Positions 11,701 to 22,131 are shown, counted from the first letter of the stretch. The stretch: 64,000 bases of DNA from Vibrio hippocampi (GCF_921292975.1 NZ_CAKLCM010000002.1:2108001-2172000), one strand, 5' to 3'. Numbers and translations: made by a program. The notes: generated from the sequence alone by a model not told the origin.

Positions 11701-13187
11701 AATGTTAATCCTAACAAAGCCGCGGCAGATTCACGATCAGAATAGTGGATAGACTCTCTACCGACCACTTGGTAGTCTTCATGACCTTTACCAGCAAGCA
11801 GGATGATATCCTGAGCACCAGCGTGCTTCACAGCATAGTTTGCTGCCTGATAACGACTATGTTCAATCTTTGCTTGTTGAGGTTGCTGCATTCCCGCGAG
11901 CATGTCGTCGATGATGAGCGCAGGATCTTCACTACGAGGATTGTCATCACTTAAGATAACCTGATCGGCGAGTTGCTCAGCAATGGCCGCCATCATAGGG
12001 CGTTTGCCCTTATCTCTATCACCACCGCATCCAACGACGACCCAGAGTTTACCCTCACAATGGACGCGCAAAGCTTGCAACGCTTTTTCTAATGCATCTG
12101 GCGTATGAGCATAATCGACCACTACCTTTGGCTTACCCAAGGTGTGGAACAGCTCCATTCTTCCTAGCACAGGCTGCAATTGGCTTGCTGTTTGTTGTAA
12201 TTGTTTAATATCGAAACCCAGAGAAAGCAAAGAGGCAAAAGCCAGCATCAGATTGCTGGCATTAAACTGACCGATAAGAGGCGCGCTCAACGCTCCCTCA
12301 CCAAAATGCCCAGCAAAATTTAGTGCAATCCCCTTATCACTGTAATCAACCTGCGTCGCCCATAAACCATTTTGATCCACACGCTTACCTTCAACCGACA
12401 CCGCGATCGCATCACGACGATCGGCAAGCCAACGCTCACCGACTTCATCATCAATATTAAGGACAGCAAGTTCACAATGGTGTCCGGTGAAAAGCAGTTT
12501 TTTCGCAGCTTCATAACCTTGCATATTTCCGTGATAATCCAAATGATCACGACTCAGGTTAGTAAATACGCCAAGCTTAAAAGGCACAGCTGCAACGCGC
12601 CCCTGAACCAAGCCATGTGAAGACACTTCCATTGCGGTATAAACCGCACCTTTGCCATCAAGTTCCGCTAAACTTCTCTGAACATCAATCGCGCTGCCTG
12701 TGGTGTTTTTCGCTTCCTCAAGTTGATGCAAGAAACCATTTCCTGTGGTTCCCATCACCGCTGCTTTTTGATCGAGTAACTCTATCCATTGTGCAATCAA
12801 CTGAGTGATCGTGGTTTTGCCATTGGTTCCGGTCACCCCGATCACCTGCTGATCGTAGTGGTATAAGCGAGCTGCGATCACCGAAAGTAAACTATCCAAA
12901 CCATGAATATGAACAATTGGCACATCTTGATGCCATTGCACCTCACCGTGCTTATGCTCACTATCGGCTTGCGCGATCACCGAGTTTGCGCCAGCGTCAA
13001 TCGCACGTTCAATAAACAATCGACCATCTACGGCATGACCGATGACAGCAACAAAAGTATCGCCCTCTGCTACCGTTCGACTGTCTAAAATCAACTGATT
13101 GACTGGAATGTCACAAAGCGGTGAGTCACTGGCGGTTAGCCAAGGCTTAAGAAGTGATGCTAATGTCATGCTAGTTCGCATACTCAT
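11697..13187 (-). CDS. murE: MurE, meso-diaminopimelate-adding ligase
   Basis: MurE adds the third stem-peptide residue. The DNPR motif ([10 protein letters not shown]) marks the meso-diaminopimelate type, as expected for a Gram-negative cell. Other landmarks are the ATP loop [12 protein letters not shown], the [13 protein letters not shown] stretch and [12 protein letters not shown]. The ATG at 13187 lies just past the ftsI stop with AGGA close upstream and gives 496 aa (E. coli 495). The frame is open further into ftsI, to 13226, but that extension is unlikely. An ATG at 13169 has no ribosome site. Confidence 0.96.
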   Translation of the reverse strand: MSMRTSMTLASLLKPWLTASDSPLCDIPVNQLILDSRTVAEGDTFVAVIGHAVDGRLFIERAIDAGANSVIAQADSEHKHGEVQWHQDVPIVHIHGLDSLLSVIAARLYHYDQQVIGVTGTNGKTTITQLIAQWIELLDQKAAVMGTTGNGFLHQLEEAKNTTGSAIDVQRSLAELDGKGAVYTAMEVSSHGLVQGRVAAVPFKLGVFTNLSRDHLDYHGNMQGYEAAKKLLFTGHHCELAVLNIDDEVGERWLADRRDAIAVSVEGKRVDQNGLWATQVDYSDKGIALNFAGHFGEGALSAPLIGQFNASNLMLAFASLLSLGFDIKQLQQTASQLQPVLGRMELFHTLGKPKVVVDYAHTPDALEKALQALRVHCEGKLWVVVGCGGDRDKGKRPMMAAIAEQLADQVILSDDNPRSEDPALIIDDMLAGMQQPQQAKIEHSRYQAANYAVKHAGAQDIILLAGKGHEDYQVVGRESIHYSDRESAAALLGLTL

Positions 13188-13191
13188 GGTC

Positions 13192-14922
13192 CTACTGTTG
13201 GAACTGGTTTTCGTCTGGGGCGACATTTAAAATCTGTAATGCGCCTTTCATAATTTCGGAGAAAACGGGGGCAGCGACTGAACCACCGTAATATTGATCA
13301 CCTTGTGGCTCATTGATCACCACCACCAGCGATACCCTTGGGTTACTCACCGGCGCAACGCCTACTGTTAATGCAACATACTCATCACTATAACCGCCAG
13401 ACGTCGCTTTTCTCGACGTTCCTGTTTTGGCGGCAATTCGGTAACCCGGTACAGCAGCTCGCGTTGCAGTGCCTCCAGGCTGAGTTACGGCTTCTAGCAT
13501 ACCCAATACGGTGTTGGCATGTTCTCTATCGAGTACCTGCTTGGAAAGATCCTGTTGGTTATTCTCTATGATATAAATTGGCTTATATTCGCCAGAATTT
13601 CCTAAGGTCGCGTAGGCGTGAGCAAGCTGCAATGGTGTGATTGAAAGGCCATAACCAAAGGTCAGTGTGGCAATTTCAAAAGAAGACCAACGACGGCGAT
13701 TGGGGAAAATACCGGTTGTTTCACCGATTAAGTTCAGCCCAGATAACTGACCAAAGCCAATCGAGCTATACATACCTAACAAGGCTTCGAGAGGCATATC
13801 AAGACCGAGCTTAGCGACACCGATATTACTCGACTTTTGAAGGATCTTCGCCAGATTAGCCTTACCGACTTTCGACGTATCACGCACTCGGCTGCCGCCA
13901 ATCTGCATAATGCCATTCCCGGTATCTATGATGGTTTCCGTATCGGCGATACCGGCCTCTAATGCGGCTAAAACCACAAATGGCTTCACAGTAGAGCCCG
14001 GCTCCATCGCGTCAGTAATCACTCGATTTCGCATGGTAAAAGATTGGCGGGAAGATCGATTATTGGGGTTATAAGAAGGGGCATTCACCATCGCCAGCAC
14101 CGCGCCTGTTTTGACATCAATCAGTACAGCACTGCCTGACGTCGCTCGGTGGTCGGCAACTGCCTGCTTGATGGCACGATAAGCGATTGCTTGCAGTCTT
14201 TGATCAATGGTTAATTTAAGCGGTTTACCTTGCTCGCGTTCTTCAAGAGCAATATTCTCAACAACACGACCAAAGCGGTCTTTACGAATAATACGTTTAC
14301 CCGCTTCGCCAGTTAGCCACTTATCATAACTGCGCTCAACACCTTCAAGACCGTGACCATCAATACCCGTCACACCAACTAAATGGGCACTGACTTCACC
14401 CGCTGGGTAATAGCGTCTGGACTCTGCTTTTAACCCAACCCCAGCGAGCTTCAACTCTTTGATATATTTTGCCATGGCAGGGCTAACTTGACGCTGTAAA
14501 TAGATAAAACGGCGTGTGCGATTTTTTTCTATCTTTTCGATCAAATCTTGACGTTCAAGGCCCAATACATCGGCTAGTGCAAACCATCGTTCGCGTTCTT
14601 CAAATCCACCTTCTTTAAAAATGGTGAAAGGGTCTGCCCATACCGCCTGAACCGGTACACTCACCGCCAGTGGATTGTCGTTGCGATCAGAGATAATACC
14701 GCGCGCTGAATGCAGAGCTTTCACACGAACAGAGCGCATATCACCTTGTTTTATCAGATTATCGGGTTCGATAACTTGTAGGTAGCCAATACGCGCAATA
14801 AGAGCGCCAAAAATGATCAATACCGTTCCGAGCACTAAGCGAAAACGCCAAGGAATCAACAACGGCTTTTGTTTTTGAACTTTCTTTTTATTGGCTAATT
14901 TACTGTTTTTATTGGCGTTCAT
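13192..14922 (-). CDS. ftsI: FtsI (PBP3), septal transpeptidase
   Basis: FtsI cross-links septal peptidoglycan and is a beta-lactam target. It has 576 residues: a basic cytoplasmic tail, one membrane helix at about 28-48 ([20 protein letters not shown]), a pedestal domain and a C-terminal penicillin-binding domain. The active-site motifs are STVK with nucleophile Ser310, SSN at 364-366 and KTG at 499-501. Length matches E. coli (588). It overlaps ftsL by four bases. Confidence 0.98.
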   Translation of the reverse strand: MNANKNSKLANKKKVQKQKPLLIPWRFRLVLGTVLIIFGALIARIGYLQVIEPDNLIKQGDMRSVRVKALHSARGIISDRNDNPLAVSVPVQAVWADPFTIFKEGGFEERERWFALADVLGLERQDLIEKIEKNRTRRFIYLQRQVSPAMAKYIKELKLAGVGLKAESRRYYPAGEVSAHLVGVTGIDGHGLEGVERSYDKWLTGEAGKRIIRKDRFGRVVENIALEEREQGKPLKLTIDQRLQAIAYRAIKQAVADHRATSGSAVLIDVKTGAVLAMVNAPSYNPNNRSSRQSFTMRNRVITDAMEPGSTVKPFVVLAALEAGIADTETIIDTGNGIMQIGGSRVRDTSKVGKANLAKILQKSSNIGVAKLGLDMPLEALLGMYSSIGFGQLSGLNLIGETTGIFPNRRRWSSFEIATLTFGYGLSITPLQLAHAYATLGNSGEYKPIYIIENNQQDLSKQVLDREHANTVLGMLEAVTQPGGTATRAAVPGYRIAAKTGTSRKATSGGYSDEYVALTVGVAPVSNPRVSLVVVINEPQGDQYYGGSVAAPVFSEIMKGALQILNVAPDENQFQQ

Positions 14923-15239
14923 TTCAGGTTGACCACCACTTCCTTGTCAGCATCAGGACGCTTCATTTGTAACTCTTCATCGGCAATAGCTTGAACGCGG
15001 CTATGTTCCGCGAGCGCATTCTCTTCTAACAAAAGATTTCGCCATTCATCGTCTAAGCGCTCTCGCTCTTGTTGAGCGACATCTTTCTCATTGATGGCTT
15101 GACGCGTATGGTGAGTAGCAAATACAACTGACATTGCTGAAATAAAAATCACGACCAGAATCGCTAACGGTACTTTACCGACCGTAATAAGATCCTTGGC
15201 AATGATTTTGGCTAAGTTGTGTTTTTGTTGCTGCGTCAT
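14919..15239 (-). CDS. ftsL: FtsL, bitopic divisome protein
   Basis: FtsL forms the FtsQLB complex and helps activate FtsWI. From the ATG at 15239 it has 106 residues: a short cytoplasmic tail, a membrane helix (about 24-44, VPLAILVVIFISAMSVVFAT), then a periplasmic coiled coil with the conserved EWRNLLLEENALAEHSRV stretch. A TTG at 15266 would add nine residues (MIQGIEPAG); neither start has a strong ribosome site, so the exact start is open. It is placed between rsmH and ftsI as in other gammaproteobacteria. Confidence 0.93.
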   Translation of the reverse strand: MTQQQKHNLAKIIAKDLITVGKVPLAILVVIFISAMSVVFATHHTRQAINEKDVAQQERERLDDEWRNLLLEENALAEHSRVQAIADEELQMKRPDADKEVVVNLK

Positions 15240-15268
15240 ACCTGCTGGCTCAATCCCTTGAATCAAAA

Positions 15269-16219
15269 TTACAGTTTTTCAGCGACACGAAGAACCGAAC
15301 TTCTTGAGCGCGCGTTCACTTCAATTTCTTCTGATGTTGGTTTGAGTGCTTTGCCTACCGTTTTTAGGTTCGCGCTGCCTAAGGCTTGGATCTGCGCTTC
15401 CGTCATCGGGATACCGTGTGGTACTTGAGGTCCTTGACTCTCTTTACGCATAAAGCGCTTCACCATTCTATCTTCAAGCGAATGGAAGCTGATCACTGAC
15501 AATCGACCTTGCGGCGCTAATATACTCGCGGCACCTTTTAATGCCGTGTCGATTTCCTCAAGTTCACTATTGATATAAATACGGAAGGCTTGAAAGGCAC
15601 GGGTCGCAGGGTGCTTTTTCTCTTTAAAGCTTTTTGGAGCCGCTTCAGAAATAAGTTTCGCCAAATGACTGGTACGCGTTAGTGGCTCTTTGTCTTCATT
15701 TTCACGATGCGCCACGATCGCTTTGGCGATGCGACGTGCATGTTTGTCCTCACCAAACTCACGAATCACCCAAGTAATATCATCAAGGTCGGCTTCCGCT
15801 AGCCATTCAGAGACGGGCATACCACTGGTTGGATCCATACGCATATCAAGTGGACCATCTTTCATAAAGCTAAAGCCACGCTCTGCATCATCAAGTTGAG
15901 GTGATGACACCCCGAGGTCAAAAAGCACACCGTCTACCTTACCAACCAGATCATAGCGTTCGGCATAGTCAGCAATACCAGAAAATGGTCCATGCACTAT
16001 GGTAAAGCGAGGGTCTTGAATCTTGCTTGCTTCTTCTATCGCCTGAGGATCACGGTCAATACTAAACAAACTACCATTCTCGCCCAGTTTCGCCAAAATC
16101 TGACGACTGTGACCACCACGACCAAAGGTTCCATCAATGTAAGTACCATCGGGTTTTATCGCTAAACCATCAATGGATTCATGAAGTAATACCGAAATGT
16201 GTTGAAAAGATTCGCTCAT
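15269..16219 (-). CDS. rsmH: RsmH, 16S rRNA C1402 N4-methyltransferase
   Basis: RsmH methylates N4 of C1402 in 16S rRNA; it pairs functionally with RsmI, encoded nearby at 17011. The protein has 316 aa (E. coli 313) and starts [19 protein letters not shown]. The SAM-binding loop is GTFGRGGHS, followed by DRDP and the [10 protein letters not shown] motif. The ATG at 16219 is preferred over a TTG at 16231. Unusually it is the first gene of the dcw cluster here: no mraZ precedes it. Confidence 0.97.
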   Translation of the reverse strand: MSESFQHISVLLHESIDGLAIKPDGTYIDGTFGRGGHSRQILAKLGENGSLFSIDRDPQAIEEASKIQDPRFTIVHGPFSGIADYAERYDLVGKVDGVLFDLGVSSPQLDDAERGFSFMKDGPLDMRMDPTSGMPVSEWLAEADLDDITWVIREFGEDKHARRIAKAIVAHRENEDKEPLTRTSHLAKLISEAAPKSFKEKKHPATRAFQAFRIYINSELEEIDTALKGAASILAPQGRLSVISFHSLEDRMVKRFMRKESQGPQVPHGIPMTEAQIQALGSANLKTVGKALKPTSEEIEVNARSRSSVLRVAEKL

Positions 16220-16494
16220 GGCTGCTCTCAAGGCTTGTAATGCAAAGTGGTAAGTTTACTGATTTCCAACAATGACGTCACTGCAAGAATCCGTCATTGG
16301 TATAAATTAGTGATCAAAAAACACAATATCGACTTTAGATGTCATTCTAAGGTTCAATTTGATGCATAAATTGTCAGGCTCATCTAACACATCATCGACT
16401 CAGCGCACTCCGCAGCTTGTTCCCAACTGACCTCAGATATGAAGTTCAAAGAGAATTGCTCGGTTTGTAGGCGAGAAAATAACTGAGGAAAACG

Positions 16495-16587
16495 ATGGGA
16501 ATATATCAGCGTAAGATTAAGGTTGAGGAAAGGGTATATCTGTTGATATTACAAGACCTCGCAGCATTTGCGAGGTCTTGTAAATAA
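16495..16587 (+). CDS. Possible 30-aa peptide (doubtful)
   Basis: An ATG at 16495 follows GAGGAAAACG, a well-placed Shine-Dalgarno sequence. It opens a 30-codon frame beginning MGIYQRKIKVEERVYLLIL and ending at TAA 16587. The frame runs through the hairpin at 16549-16583. I recognise no family. No promoter is evident and the overlap with the rnpB end argues against a real gene, so treat it as a candidate only. Confidence 0.2.
   Translation: MGIYQRKIKVEERVYLLILQDLAAFARSCK
16549..16583 (-). terminator. 14-bp perfect hairpin just 3' of rnpB
   Basis: TTACAAGACCTCGC and its exact complement flank a 7-base loop, starting 8 bases after the mature rnpB 3' end. Position suggests it ends or protects the RNase P RNA precursor. 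Neither strand has a T-run after the stem, so it is not a textbook intrinsic terminator and may instead mark a processing site. Confidence 0.55.
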
Positions 16588-16590
16588 AGG

Positions 16591-16981
<391 letters not shown>

Positions 16982-16989
16982 GGGCGCGG

Positions 16990-17018
16990 ATTGTAACCAA
17001 GACTGAGCGATTACTCAA
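16990..17018 (-). promoter_or_regulatory. rnpB promoter with GC-rich discriminator
   Basis: On the minus strand TTGAGT (17013-17018) and TACAAT (16990-16995) are 17 bases apart, and the mature RNA starts 8 bases further on. The discriminator CCGCGCCC is GC-rich, as at stringently controlled stable-RNA promoters. The -35 box overlaps the rsmI stop codon. Confidence 0.75.
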
Positions 17019-17874
17019 GGTTTTCTAGTCCCCATTTGTATAACGCGTTCTTTTTCAGGTTATAAATTTCCGCCGTCATCGCAGCAGCTTTCTTCAATGG
17101 CAACTCTTTAACCAAGATACCCAAGGTACGTGTCGCCTCATCAGGAAGCGTCTCTGAACTCTGTTCGCGATAACCGTGAATCAAAAGAACCATTTCACCA
17201 CGCTTTCGGTTGTCATCTTCTTCAATCCACTCAACCAACTCACCAAGCGGTAAGCCTTGAATCGTTTCATAGGTTTTGGTTAACTCTCTAGCCAAGACCA
17301 CTTCTCGCTCTGCGCCCAATACTGACAGCATGTCTGCCAGAGATTCGGTAATTCGATGTGGCGACTCATAGAAAATACAGGTACGCTCTGCTTTGGCAAT
17401 TTCTAAAAATTTATCTTTACGCCCTTTGCTCTTCGCTGGAAGAAATCCCTCGAAACTAAAACGATCTGACGGTAAACCAGAGGCACTCAATGCGGTAATC
17501 ACGGCACAAGCGCCCGGCAGAGGGACAACTTTAACGCCGGCTTGACGACACTGCGTGACTAAGTGATACCCTGGATCACTGATAAGCGGTGTTCCAGCAT
17601 CAGAGACCAAAGCAATCGACTCACCGGCGAGTAATTTGCCAACTAACACCTGAGCTTTTTGCTGTTCATTATGGTCATGCAGAGCAAAGGTTCTAGTTTG
17701 AATATTGAAGTGAGACAATAATTTACCTGTATGACGAGTGTCCTCTGCCGCAATTATGTCGACACTTTGCAGAACATCGAGTGATCTTTGTGTAATATCA
17801 CCGAGATTTCCAATAGGAGTCGGTACAATAAACAGCGTAGGTTGTTCAATATGGATGGATTTGTTGCTTGTCAT
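17011..17874 (-). CDS. rsmI: RsmI, 16S rRNA C1402 2'-O-methyltransferase
   Basis: RsmI methylates the 2'-O of C1402, the nucleotide also modified by RsmH. The 287-aa protein is a tetrapyrrole-methylase fold enzyme: [18 protein letters not shown] at the N-terminus, [23 protein letters not shown] (SAM site), [17 protein letters not shown] and FYESPHRI. Length equals E. coli (286). It is transcribed away from lpoA; its stop overlaps the rnpB -35 box, so transcripts may run into rnpB. Confidence 0.96.
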   Translation of the reverse strand: MTSNKSIHIEQPTLFIVPTPIGNLGDITQRSLDVLQSVDIIAAEDTRHTGKLLSHFNIQTRTFALHDHNEQQKAQVLVGKLLAGESIALVSDAGTPLISDPGYHLVTQCRQAGVKVVPLPGACAVITALSASGLPSDRFSFEGFLPAKSKGRKDKFLEIAKAERTCIFYESPHRITESLADMLSVLGAEREVVLARELTKTYETIQGLPLGELVEWIEEDDNRKRGEMVLLIHGYREQSSETLPDEATRTLGILVKELPLKKAAAMTAEIYNLKKNALYKWGLENLE

Positions 17875-17877
17875 TTG

Positions 17878-17906
17878 TTTACCAGCACTTCAACGATTAA
17901 TATAAT
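17878..17906 (+). promoter_or_regulatory. Candidate promoter for lpoA-yraN-diaA-dolP
   Basis: TTTACC (17878-17883) and a perfect TATAAT (17901-17906) are 17 bases apart, about 37 bp before the lpoA start in the rsmI-lpoA divergent gap. Confidence 0.55.
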
Positions 17907-17942
17907 GATTTTACACGAATAGTGATTAAAGAGCCCACGGTA

Positions 17943-19865
17943 ATGATGAACCCTAAGAGAAATAGTGTAACACGTCTGCTGACTCCAATCGCATTGGCTT
18001 TGACCATTGCGGCTTGTTCGAGTCAGCCACCCGCACCTACTTATGTCGATTTTACTCAGGCTCCTAGTGCCTCTTCTGAAACCTACATTATGCGCGCCGA
18101 TGCCAATCAAGGTGGGTTCGCTAACGAATGGCTTATCTTAGCGTTTAAAGCCGCTCTAGAAGAGCGAGATTATCAAAAAGCCGAATCGCTATCGAATCGG
18201 CTCAGCAAGCAGAACCTCACCACTATTCAACAAGCCGAGTGGCAACTGGTTCGTTCGCAGCTCAATCTTGCCACCAACAACCCTGAAGCGGCTTTCTTAG
18301 AGCTTAATTTTCCGAATTCATGGCCATTAAGTCCGAGTCAGTGGCAGCAATACCATCGTTCACGCGCCGACGCGCTAACCCAATTGCAACGCTATTTTGA
18401 AGCGAGCAGAGAGTTAGTCGCGATGACCCAATATGCGCCACTTTCCCAACAGAAATCAGCAAATGATGAAATCTGGGCTAATTTGGAACGCTATTCGCCT
18501 CAACAACTCAATTCATTCGACGTAAAAGCCGATGAAGATGTGCTAGATGGTTGGGTACAACTGGCTGCCTATATGAAAGCATTGACTGGCAGCCTGCCTC
18601 AGTTACAAACAAGTCTGAAGAATTGGTTGGCAGAGAACCCAAACCACCCTGCGGCTTTATACACACCACAAACGATTACTGACATCCTTCAACTTGAGAT
18701 CTCAACCCCACACAGCACAGCCTTACTGTTACCTCTAACGGGCAAATATGCCAAGCAGGCTCAGTTCGTGCGTGACGGTTTTATGATGGCGATGATGAAT
18801 GATAACCAACGCGATCCACAAGCGGTGTTCACCATTGTTGATACCAATGAGACCGCGCCTTCGGCGATCAAACAACGCTTAGCCACCAATAATGTCGATT
18901 TTATTGTCGGTCCGCTAATCAAAGAAAATGTCGAAAAATTACAAAATGCACAAGCAACAGCGGTCACCCCTATTCCAGCACTCGCACTGAATATCCCGAG
19001 TGAGTTAGAGGCATCAAATATGATGTGCTATCTCACACTCTCTCCGGAACAAGAGGTCGCTCAAGCCGCTCAGCATCTTAATCAGCAAGAATATCAATAC
19101 CCACTGATTATCGTTCCGAAAGGGAGCTTAGGTGATCGCGCGGTGAGCGCGTTTAAACAAGAGTGGGCTACGTTAAGCGATCATAAAGTGGCGGTAGCGC
19201 AATACACCAACCGCACTCAGCTACAAAAAACCGTTAATCAAGTGTTTGGTCTCCAAGAAAGCCAACAGCGTATTGCACAAATGGAAGCTCTTGTTGGTAT
19301 GAAACTAGAAAATCAACCAAGAAGTCGCCGAGATATCGATTCTGTTTATATCGTCGCCAATAATGCCGATCTCACCTTGATTAAGCCATTTATCGAGGTG
19401 GCGATTAACCCAGATACGAAACAGCCTCAGCTGTTTGCTGACTCTCATAGCCATACGAGCAAGCGTCAATATGAAGATCTTACCGGGGTCATTTATAGTG
19501 ATATTCCTTTGTTGATTGAAGATCCTGCAAACCTTAACGCTCAAATGACTGAGCTTTGGCCGAAAAGCTCTAACGTCGAAACCCGTCTAAGAGCCTTGGG
19601 TATGGACGCGTATGCTTTAACCAAAGAGTTGCCGCAGCTAAAAGCGGTTCAAGGCTATCAAGTGCAAGGCCAAACCGGAGATCTATCCATTGGCGACAAC
19701 TGTGTTATTCAGCGACAAGTTGCTTGGGCGGAATATGGCAAAGAGCCAGTTACCCCTGCAGTCATAGTTGAACCAGAAGCTAATGAGGTTACTGCCCCTG
19801 CAGAGTCGACCGTGGAGACTGGCAGTAATGAAACAACTTTGGACAACACCGAAAGCAACCAATAA
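17943..19865 (+). CDS. lpoA: LpoA, outer-membrane lipoprotein activator of PBP1a
   Basis: LpoA reaches through the periplasm to stimulate the peptidoglycan synthase PBP1a. A basic N-terminus and hydrophobic stretch end in the lipobox IAAC with acylated Cys25. The first half is helical, TPR-like (about 50-250). The second half resembles a periplasmic binding protein (STALLLPLTGKYAKQAQFVRDGFMMA onward). A Glu/Thr-rich tail closes the 640 residues. The start could also be the next ATG (17946); a GTG at 17922 is less likely. The end overlaps yraN by 38 bp. Confidence 0.94.
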   Translation: MMNPKRNSVTRLLTPIALALTIAACSSQPPAPTYVDFTQAPSASSETYIMRADANQGGFANEWLILAFKAALEERDYQKAESLSNRLSKQNLTTIQQAEWQLVRSQLNLATNNPEAAFLELNFPNSWPLSPSQWQQYHRSRADALTQLQRYFEASRELVAMTQYAPLSQQKSANDEIWANLERYSPQQLNSFDVKADEDVLDGWVQLAAYMKALTGSLPQLQTSLKNWLAENPNHPAALYTPQTITDILQLEISTPHSTALLLPLTGKYAKQAQFVRDGFMMAMMNDNQRDPQAVFTIVDTNETAPSAIKQRLATNNVDFIVGPLIKENVEKLQNAQATAVTPIPALALNIPSELEASNMMCYLTLSPEQEVAQAAQHLNQQEYQYPLIIVPKGSLGDRAVSAFKQEWATLSDHKVAVAQYTNRTQLQKTVNQVFGLQESQQRIAQMEALVGMKLENQPRSRRDIDSVYIVANNADLTLIKPFIEVAINPDTKQPQLFADSHSHTSKRQYEDLTGVIYSDIPLLIEDPANLNAQMTELWPKSSNVETRLRALGMDAYALTKELPQLKAVQGYQVQGQTGDLSIGDNCVIQRQVAWAEYGKEPVTPAVIVEPEANEVTAPAESTVETGSNETTLDNTESNQ

Positions 19866-20217
19866 ACGCCAGATAGGTAACCATTATGAAGCCCTTGCCA
19901 AGCGCCATTTAACGCAGCAAGGGCTAATTGAAGTTGCAGACAACTTCAATGCTAAATGTGGCGAAATCGACCTTATCATGCGTGATTTGGAGTGCATTGT
20001 GTTTATTGAAGTCAAGTATCGCCAAAACCGCCATTTCGGTTTAGCACAGGAAATGGTCACGGCCAGCAAGGCGAGAAAATTACAAAAAACGGCCACTTTA
20101 TGGTTGATGAATCAAGGTTTATCACCCTATACCACAGAATTTCGTTTTGATATCGTTGCCATTCACAATAACGGCCATGATATCAACTGGATCCAAAACG
20201 CGATAACTCAAGGATAA
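19828..20217 (+). CDS. yraN: YraN, UPF0102 family, endonuclease-like fold
   Basis: A 129-aa protein of unknown role. It has the UPF0102 pattern [12 protein letters not shown], then GEIDLIMRD and VFIEVKYR, which match the Asp / Glu-x-Lys layout of restriction-endonuclease-like folds (inference). The ATG at 19828 lies inside the end of lpoA and has GGAGA 10 bases upstream. The larger open frame from 19768 would lie wholly within lpoA. Length fits E. coli YraN (131). It is followed after 2 bp by diaA. Confidence 0.9.
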   Translation: MKQLWTTPKATNKRQIGNHYEALAKRHLTQQGLIEVADNFNAKCGEIDLIMRDLECIVFIEVKYRQNRHFGLAQEMVTASKARKLQKTATLWLMNQGLSPYTTEFRFDIVAIHNNGHDINWIQNAITQG

Positions 20218-20219
20218 CC

Positions 20220-20810
20220 ATGCGCGATAGCATTAAAGAAAGCTTTACTGAGAGTATTCAGATTCAAATCGCCGCTGCTGAAGCGCTGCCGGACGTCATC
20301 ACCCATGCTGCTCAAGCCATGGTGGCGACATTGCTAAATGGCAATAAGATCCTCTGCTGTGGCAATGGCGGTTCTGCGTCTAATGCTCAGCAATTTGTTT
20401 CTTGTTTACTTAACCGTTTCGAAACTGAGCGCCCGAGCTTACCTGCTCTTGCGCTAACGACCGACAATATCACCATGACCGCCGTCGCCAACGACTATAA
20501 CTTTGCCGACATCTTTGCCAAACAGGTGAGAGCATTTGGGCAGGCCAACGATATCTTGCTTGCCATATCCACCAGCGGTAACAGCAAGAATGTCATTAAA
20601 GCGATGGAAGCAGCCGTAACACGTGATATGACTATCATTGCTTTCACAGGCAAAGATGGCGGTGAAATGGCAGGTTTACTGGGTGAAAATGATGTTGAGA
20701 TCAGAATACCGTCACATCGCACCGCTAGAATACATGAAGTCCATATGGTGACACTGCACTGCTTATGTGATCTTATTGATCAAGTTCTATTCCCCGCTCA
20801 TGAAGAGTAA
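20220..20810 (+). CDS. diaA: DiaA, SIS-domain DnaA-binding replication initiation factor
   Basis: DiaA is a tetrameric SIS-fold protein that binds DnaA and promotes ordered assembly at oriC. The 196 residues equal the E. coli length. SIS landmarks are [14 protein letters not shown] (phosphosugar-type loop) and [32 protein letters not shown] is near the end. It lies in the lpoA-yraN-diaA-dolP order shared with enterobacteria and has a 2-bp gap to yraN. The related GmhA family is less likely given this context. Confidence 0.93.
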   Translation: MRDSIKESFTESIQIQIAAAEALPDVITHAAQAMVATLLNGNKILCCGNGGSASNAQQFVSCLLNRFETERPSLPALALTTDNITMTAVANDYNFADIFAKQVRAFGQANDILLAISTSGNSKNVIKAMEAAVTRDMTIIAFTGKDGGEMAGLLGENDVEIRIPSHRTARIHEVHMVTLHCLCDLIDQVLFPAHEE

Positions 20811-20814
20811 AACG

Positions 20815-21531
20815 ATGAAAAAATATTATGCTATTGCTCTGCTGTTATCAGCTAGCTTACTGTCTGGTTGTGCCGGCGTCTTTGTTGCTGGTGCAGCGAC
20901 AACCGTTAACCTTGTTACTGATACTCGTAGCAGTAAAGAAATTTGGGTCGATAACGCTATCGAATCTGAAGTCGCGGGTCTGAGCAACAAACAACCTTAT
21001 GTTGGACAAGTTCGAGTTGTCGCCAGCTCACAACGCGGCACAGTTGTACTGATGGGACAAGCGAAAACCCAAGAGTTGAGCAATCAAGTCGCCCAACAAG
21101 TAGAGAAAATTAGCGACGTAAAACGTGTCTACAATCAGATGCGTATTAAAGCACCTATCGATCTTGCGGCAATGAGCAATGACACTTGGTTGACAACTAA
21201 AATCAAGTCTTCGGTGCTCACAGACAAGCGTTTAAGTGGCATTAAAATTAAAGTCATTACTGAAGACAGTGAGGTCTTCCTACTCGGTTATGTATCAAAA
21301 GAAAATGGCGATATTGCCACGGACATTGCTCGTAATACCTCTGGTGTTAAACAGGTCGTTCGTGCATTTCAGTACAGTGAAGACGAAGAGCGTCTAAACA
21401 CTGAATCGCAACAAGAAGCAGAGCCAGTGCCTGCTCCGGTGAATGATATTAATAGTTCGCCTCAACCTACTTCTGACGCGCCACAGCCTATTGTGGAAGA
21501 GCCAGCACCATTCTTGGAAGTCGAAGGTTAA
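20815..21531 (+). CDS. dolP: DolP (YraP), outer-membrane lipoprotein with two BON domains
   Basis: DolP supports outer-membrane integrity and localises to division sites in E. coli. The lipobox LLSGC puts the acylated Cys at 19. Two BON domains follow (about 50-115 and 120-190), the second with SNDTWLTTKIKSSVLTD and SEVFLLGYVSKENG. At 238 aa it is about 45 longer than the E. coli protein (191): the excess is a Pro/Glu-rich C-terminal tail (from about 195) that is probably disordered. The ATG at 20815 lies 4 bp after diaA. Confidence 0.93.
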   Translation: MKKYYAIALLLSASLLSGCAGVFVAGAATTVNLVTDTRSSKEIWVDNAIESEVAGLSNKQPYVGQVRVVASSQRGTVVLMGQAKTQELSNQVAQQVEKISDVKRVYNQMRIKAPIDLAAMSNDTWLTTKIKSSVLTDKRLSGIKIKVITEDSEVFLLGYVSKENGDIATDIARNTSGVKQVVRAFQYSEDEERLNTESQQEAEPVPAPVNDINSSPQPTSDAPQPIVEEPAPFLEVEG

Positions 21532-21555
21532 TCTTGATACTTAACCACCAGAAAC

Positions 21556-21586
21556 TAAAAAAGCGAGCTTTGTTAGCTCGCTTTTT
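21556..21586. terminator. Bidirectional intrinsic terminator, dolP / ilvH
   Basis: AAAAAGCGAGCT, a TTGTT loop and AGCTCGCTTTTT form a strong stem with an A-run before and a T-run after. It lies between the convergent dolP and ilvH genes and can serve both. Confidence 0.9.
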
Positions 21587-21635
21587 ACTATCCACTTTAT
21601 TCAACTGAAGCGTTATCCTGCTGAACTTTAGCCGT

Positions 21636-22130
21636 TTAAGGTTTTAAGGCTCTTTCTCCGCGAGCGATACCGACAATACCACTTCTCGCCACCTCAATAA
21701 CATCCGTCACTTCAGTTAACGCAGAAACAAAGGCATCTAACTTCTCACTGGTTCCAGCTAATTGAACTGTATATTGCCCGGCAGTCACATCGACGATCTG
21801 TCCTCGGAAGATATCTGCAGTACGTTTCACCTCAGCGCGAGCAAAGCCGTCTGCCTTAACTTTCACCATCATCAATTCACGCTCGATATGCTCAAACTCC
21901 GTCACTTCCTGAACCTTCAGCACATCAATTAATTTATGCAGTTGCTTCTGGATCTGCTCAAGCTCCAACTTATCGGATTCCGTGGTGATGTTCAGACGAG
22001 ACAGTGTTTCATCATCCGTCGGCGAAACGTTCAAAGATTCGATATTGTAGCCACGTTGAGAAAATAGACCGACAACTCGAGACAAAGCACCGGGTTGGTT
22101 TTCCATTAATAGCGAAATAATGTGTCTCAT
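21636..22130 (-). CDS. ilvH: IlvH, acetolactate synthase III regulatory subunit
   Basis: The small subunit of acetolactate synthase III confers valine feedback inhibition and raises catalytic activity. The 164 aa (E. coli 163) start MRHIISLLMENQPGALSRV, the ACT domain that binds valine, and continue with the C-terminal ALS_ss domain. It starts one base after the ilvI stop, so the subunits are made from one transcript. Confidence 0.97.
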   Translation of the reverse strand: MRHIISLLMENQPGALSRVVGLFSQRGYNIESLNVSPTDDETLSRLNITTESDKLELEQIQKQLHKLIDVLKVQEVTEFEHIERELMMVKVKADGFARAEVKRTADIFRGQIVDVTAGQYTVQLAGTSEKLDAFVSALTEVTDVIEVARSGIVGIARGERALKP

Positions 22131-22131
22131 A

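Larger units (their letters stand above)
16220..16590. other. 371-bp rsmH-rnpB interval, no recognised gene
   Basis: mraZ would be expected upstream of rsmH, but no MraZ-like frame exists here. The part at about 16380-16590 is odd. It reads open for about 50 codons on the minus strand (16389-16548, no good start). On the plus strand a 30-codon ORF starts at 16495 behind a GAGGAA ribosome-like site and ends at 16587. A weak rsmH promoter may lie on the minus strand, TTGTGT then TATACC after 16 bases (about 16298-16325). It may be a dispersed repeat or a leader; I cannot name it. Confidence 0.5.
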
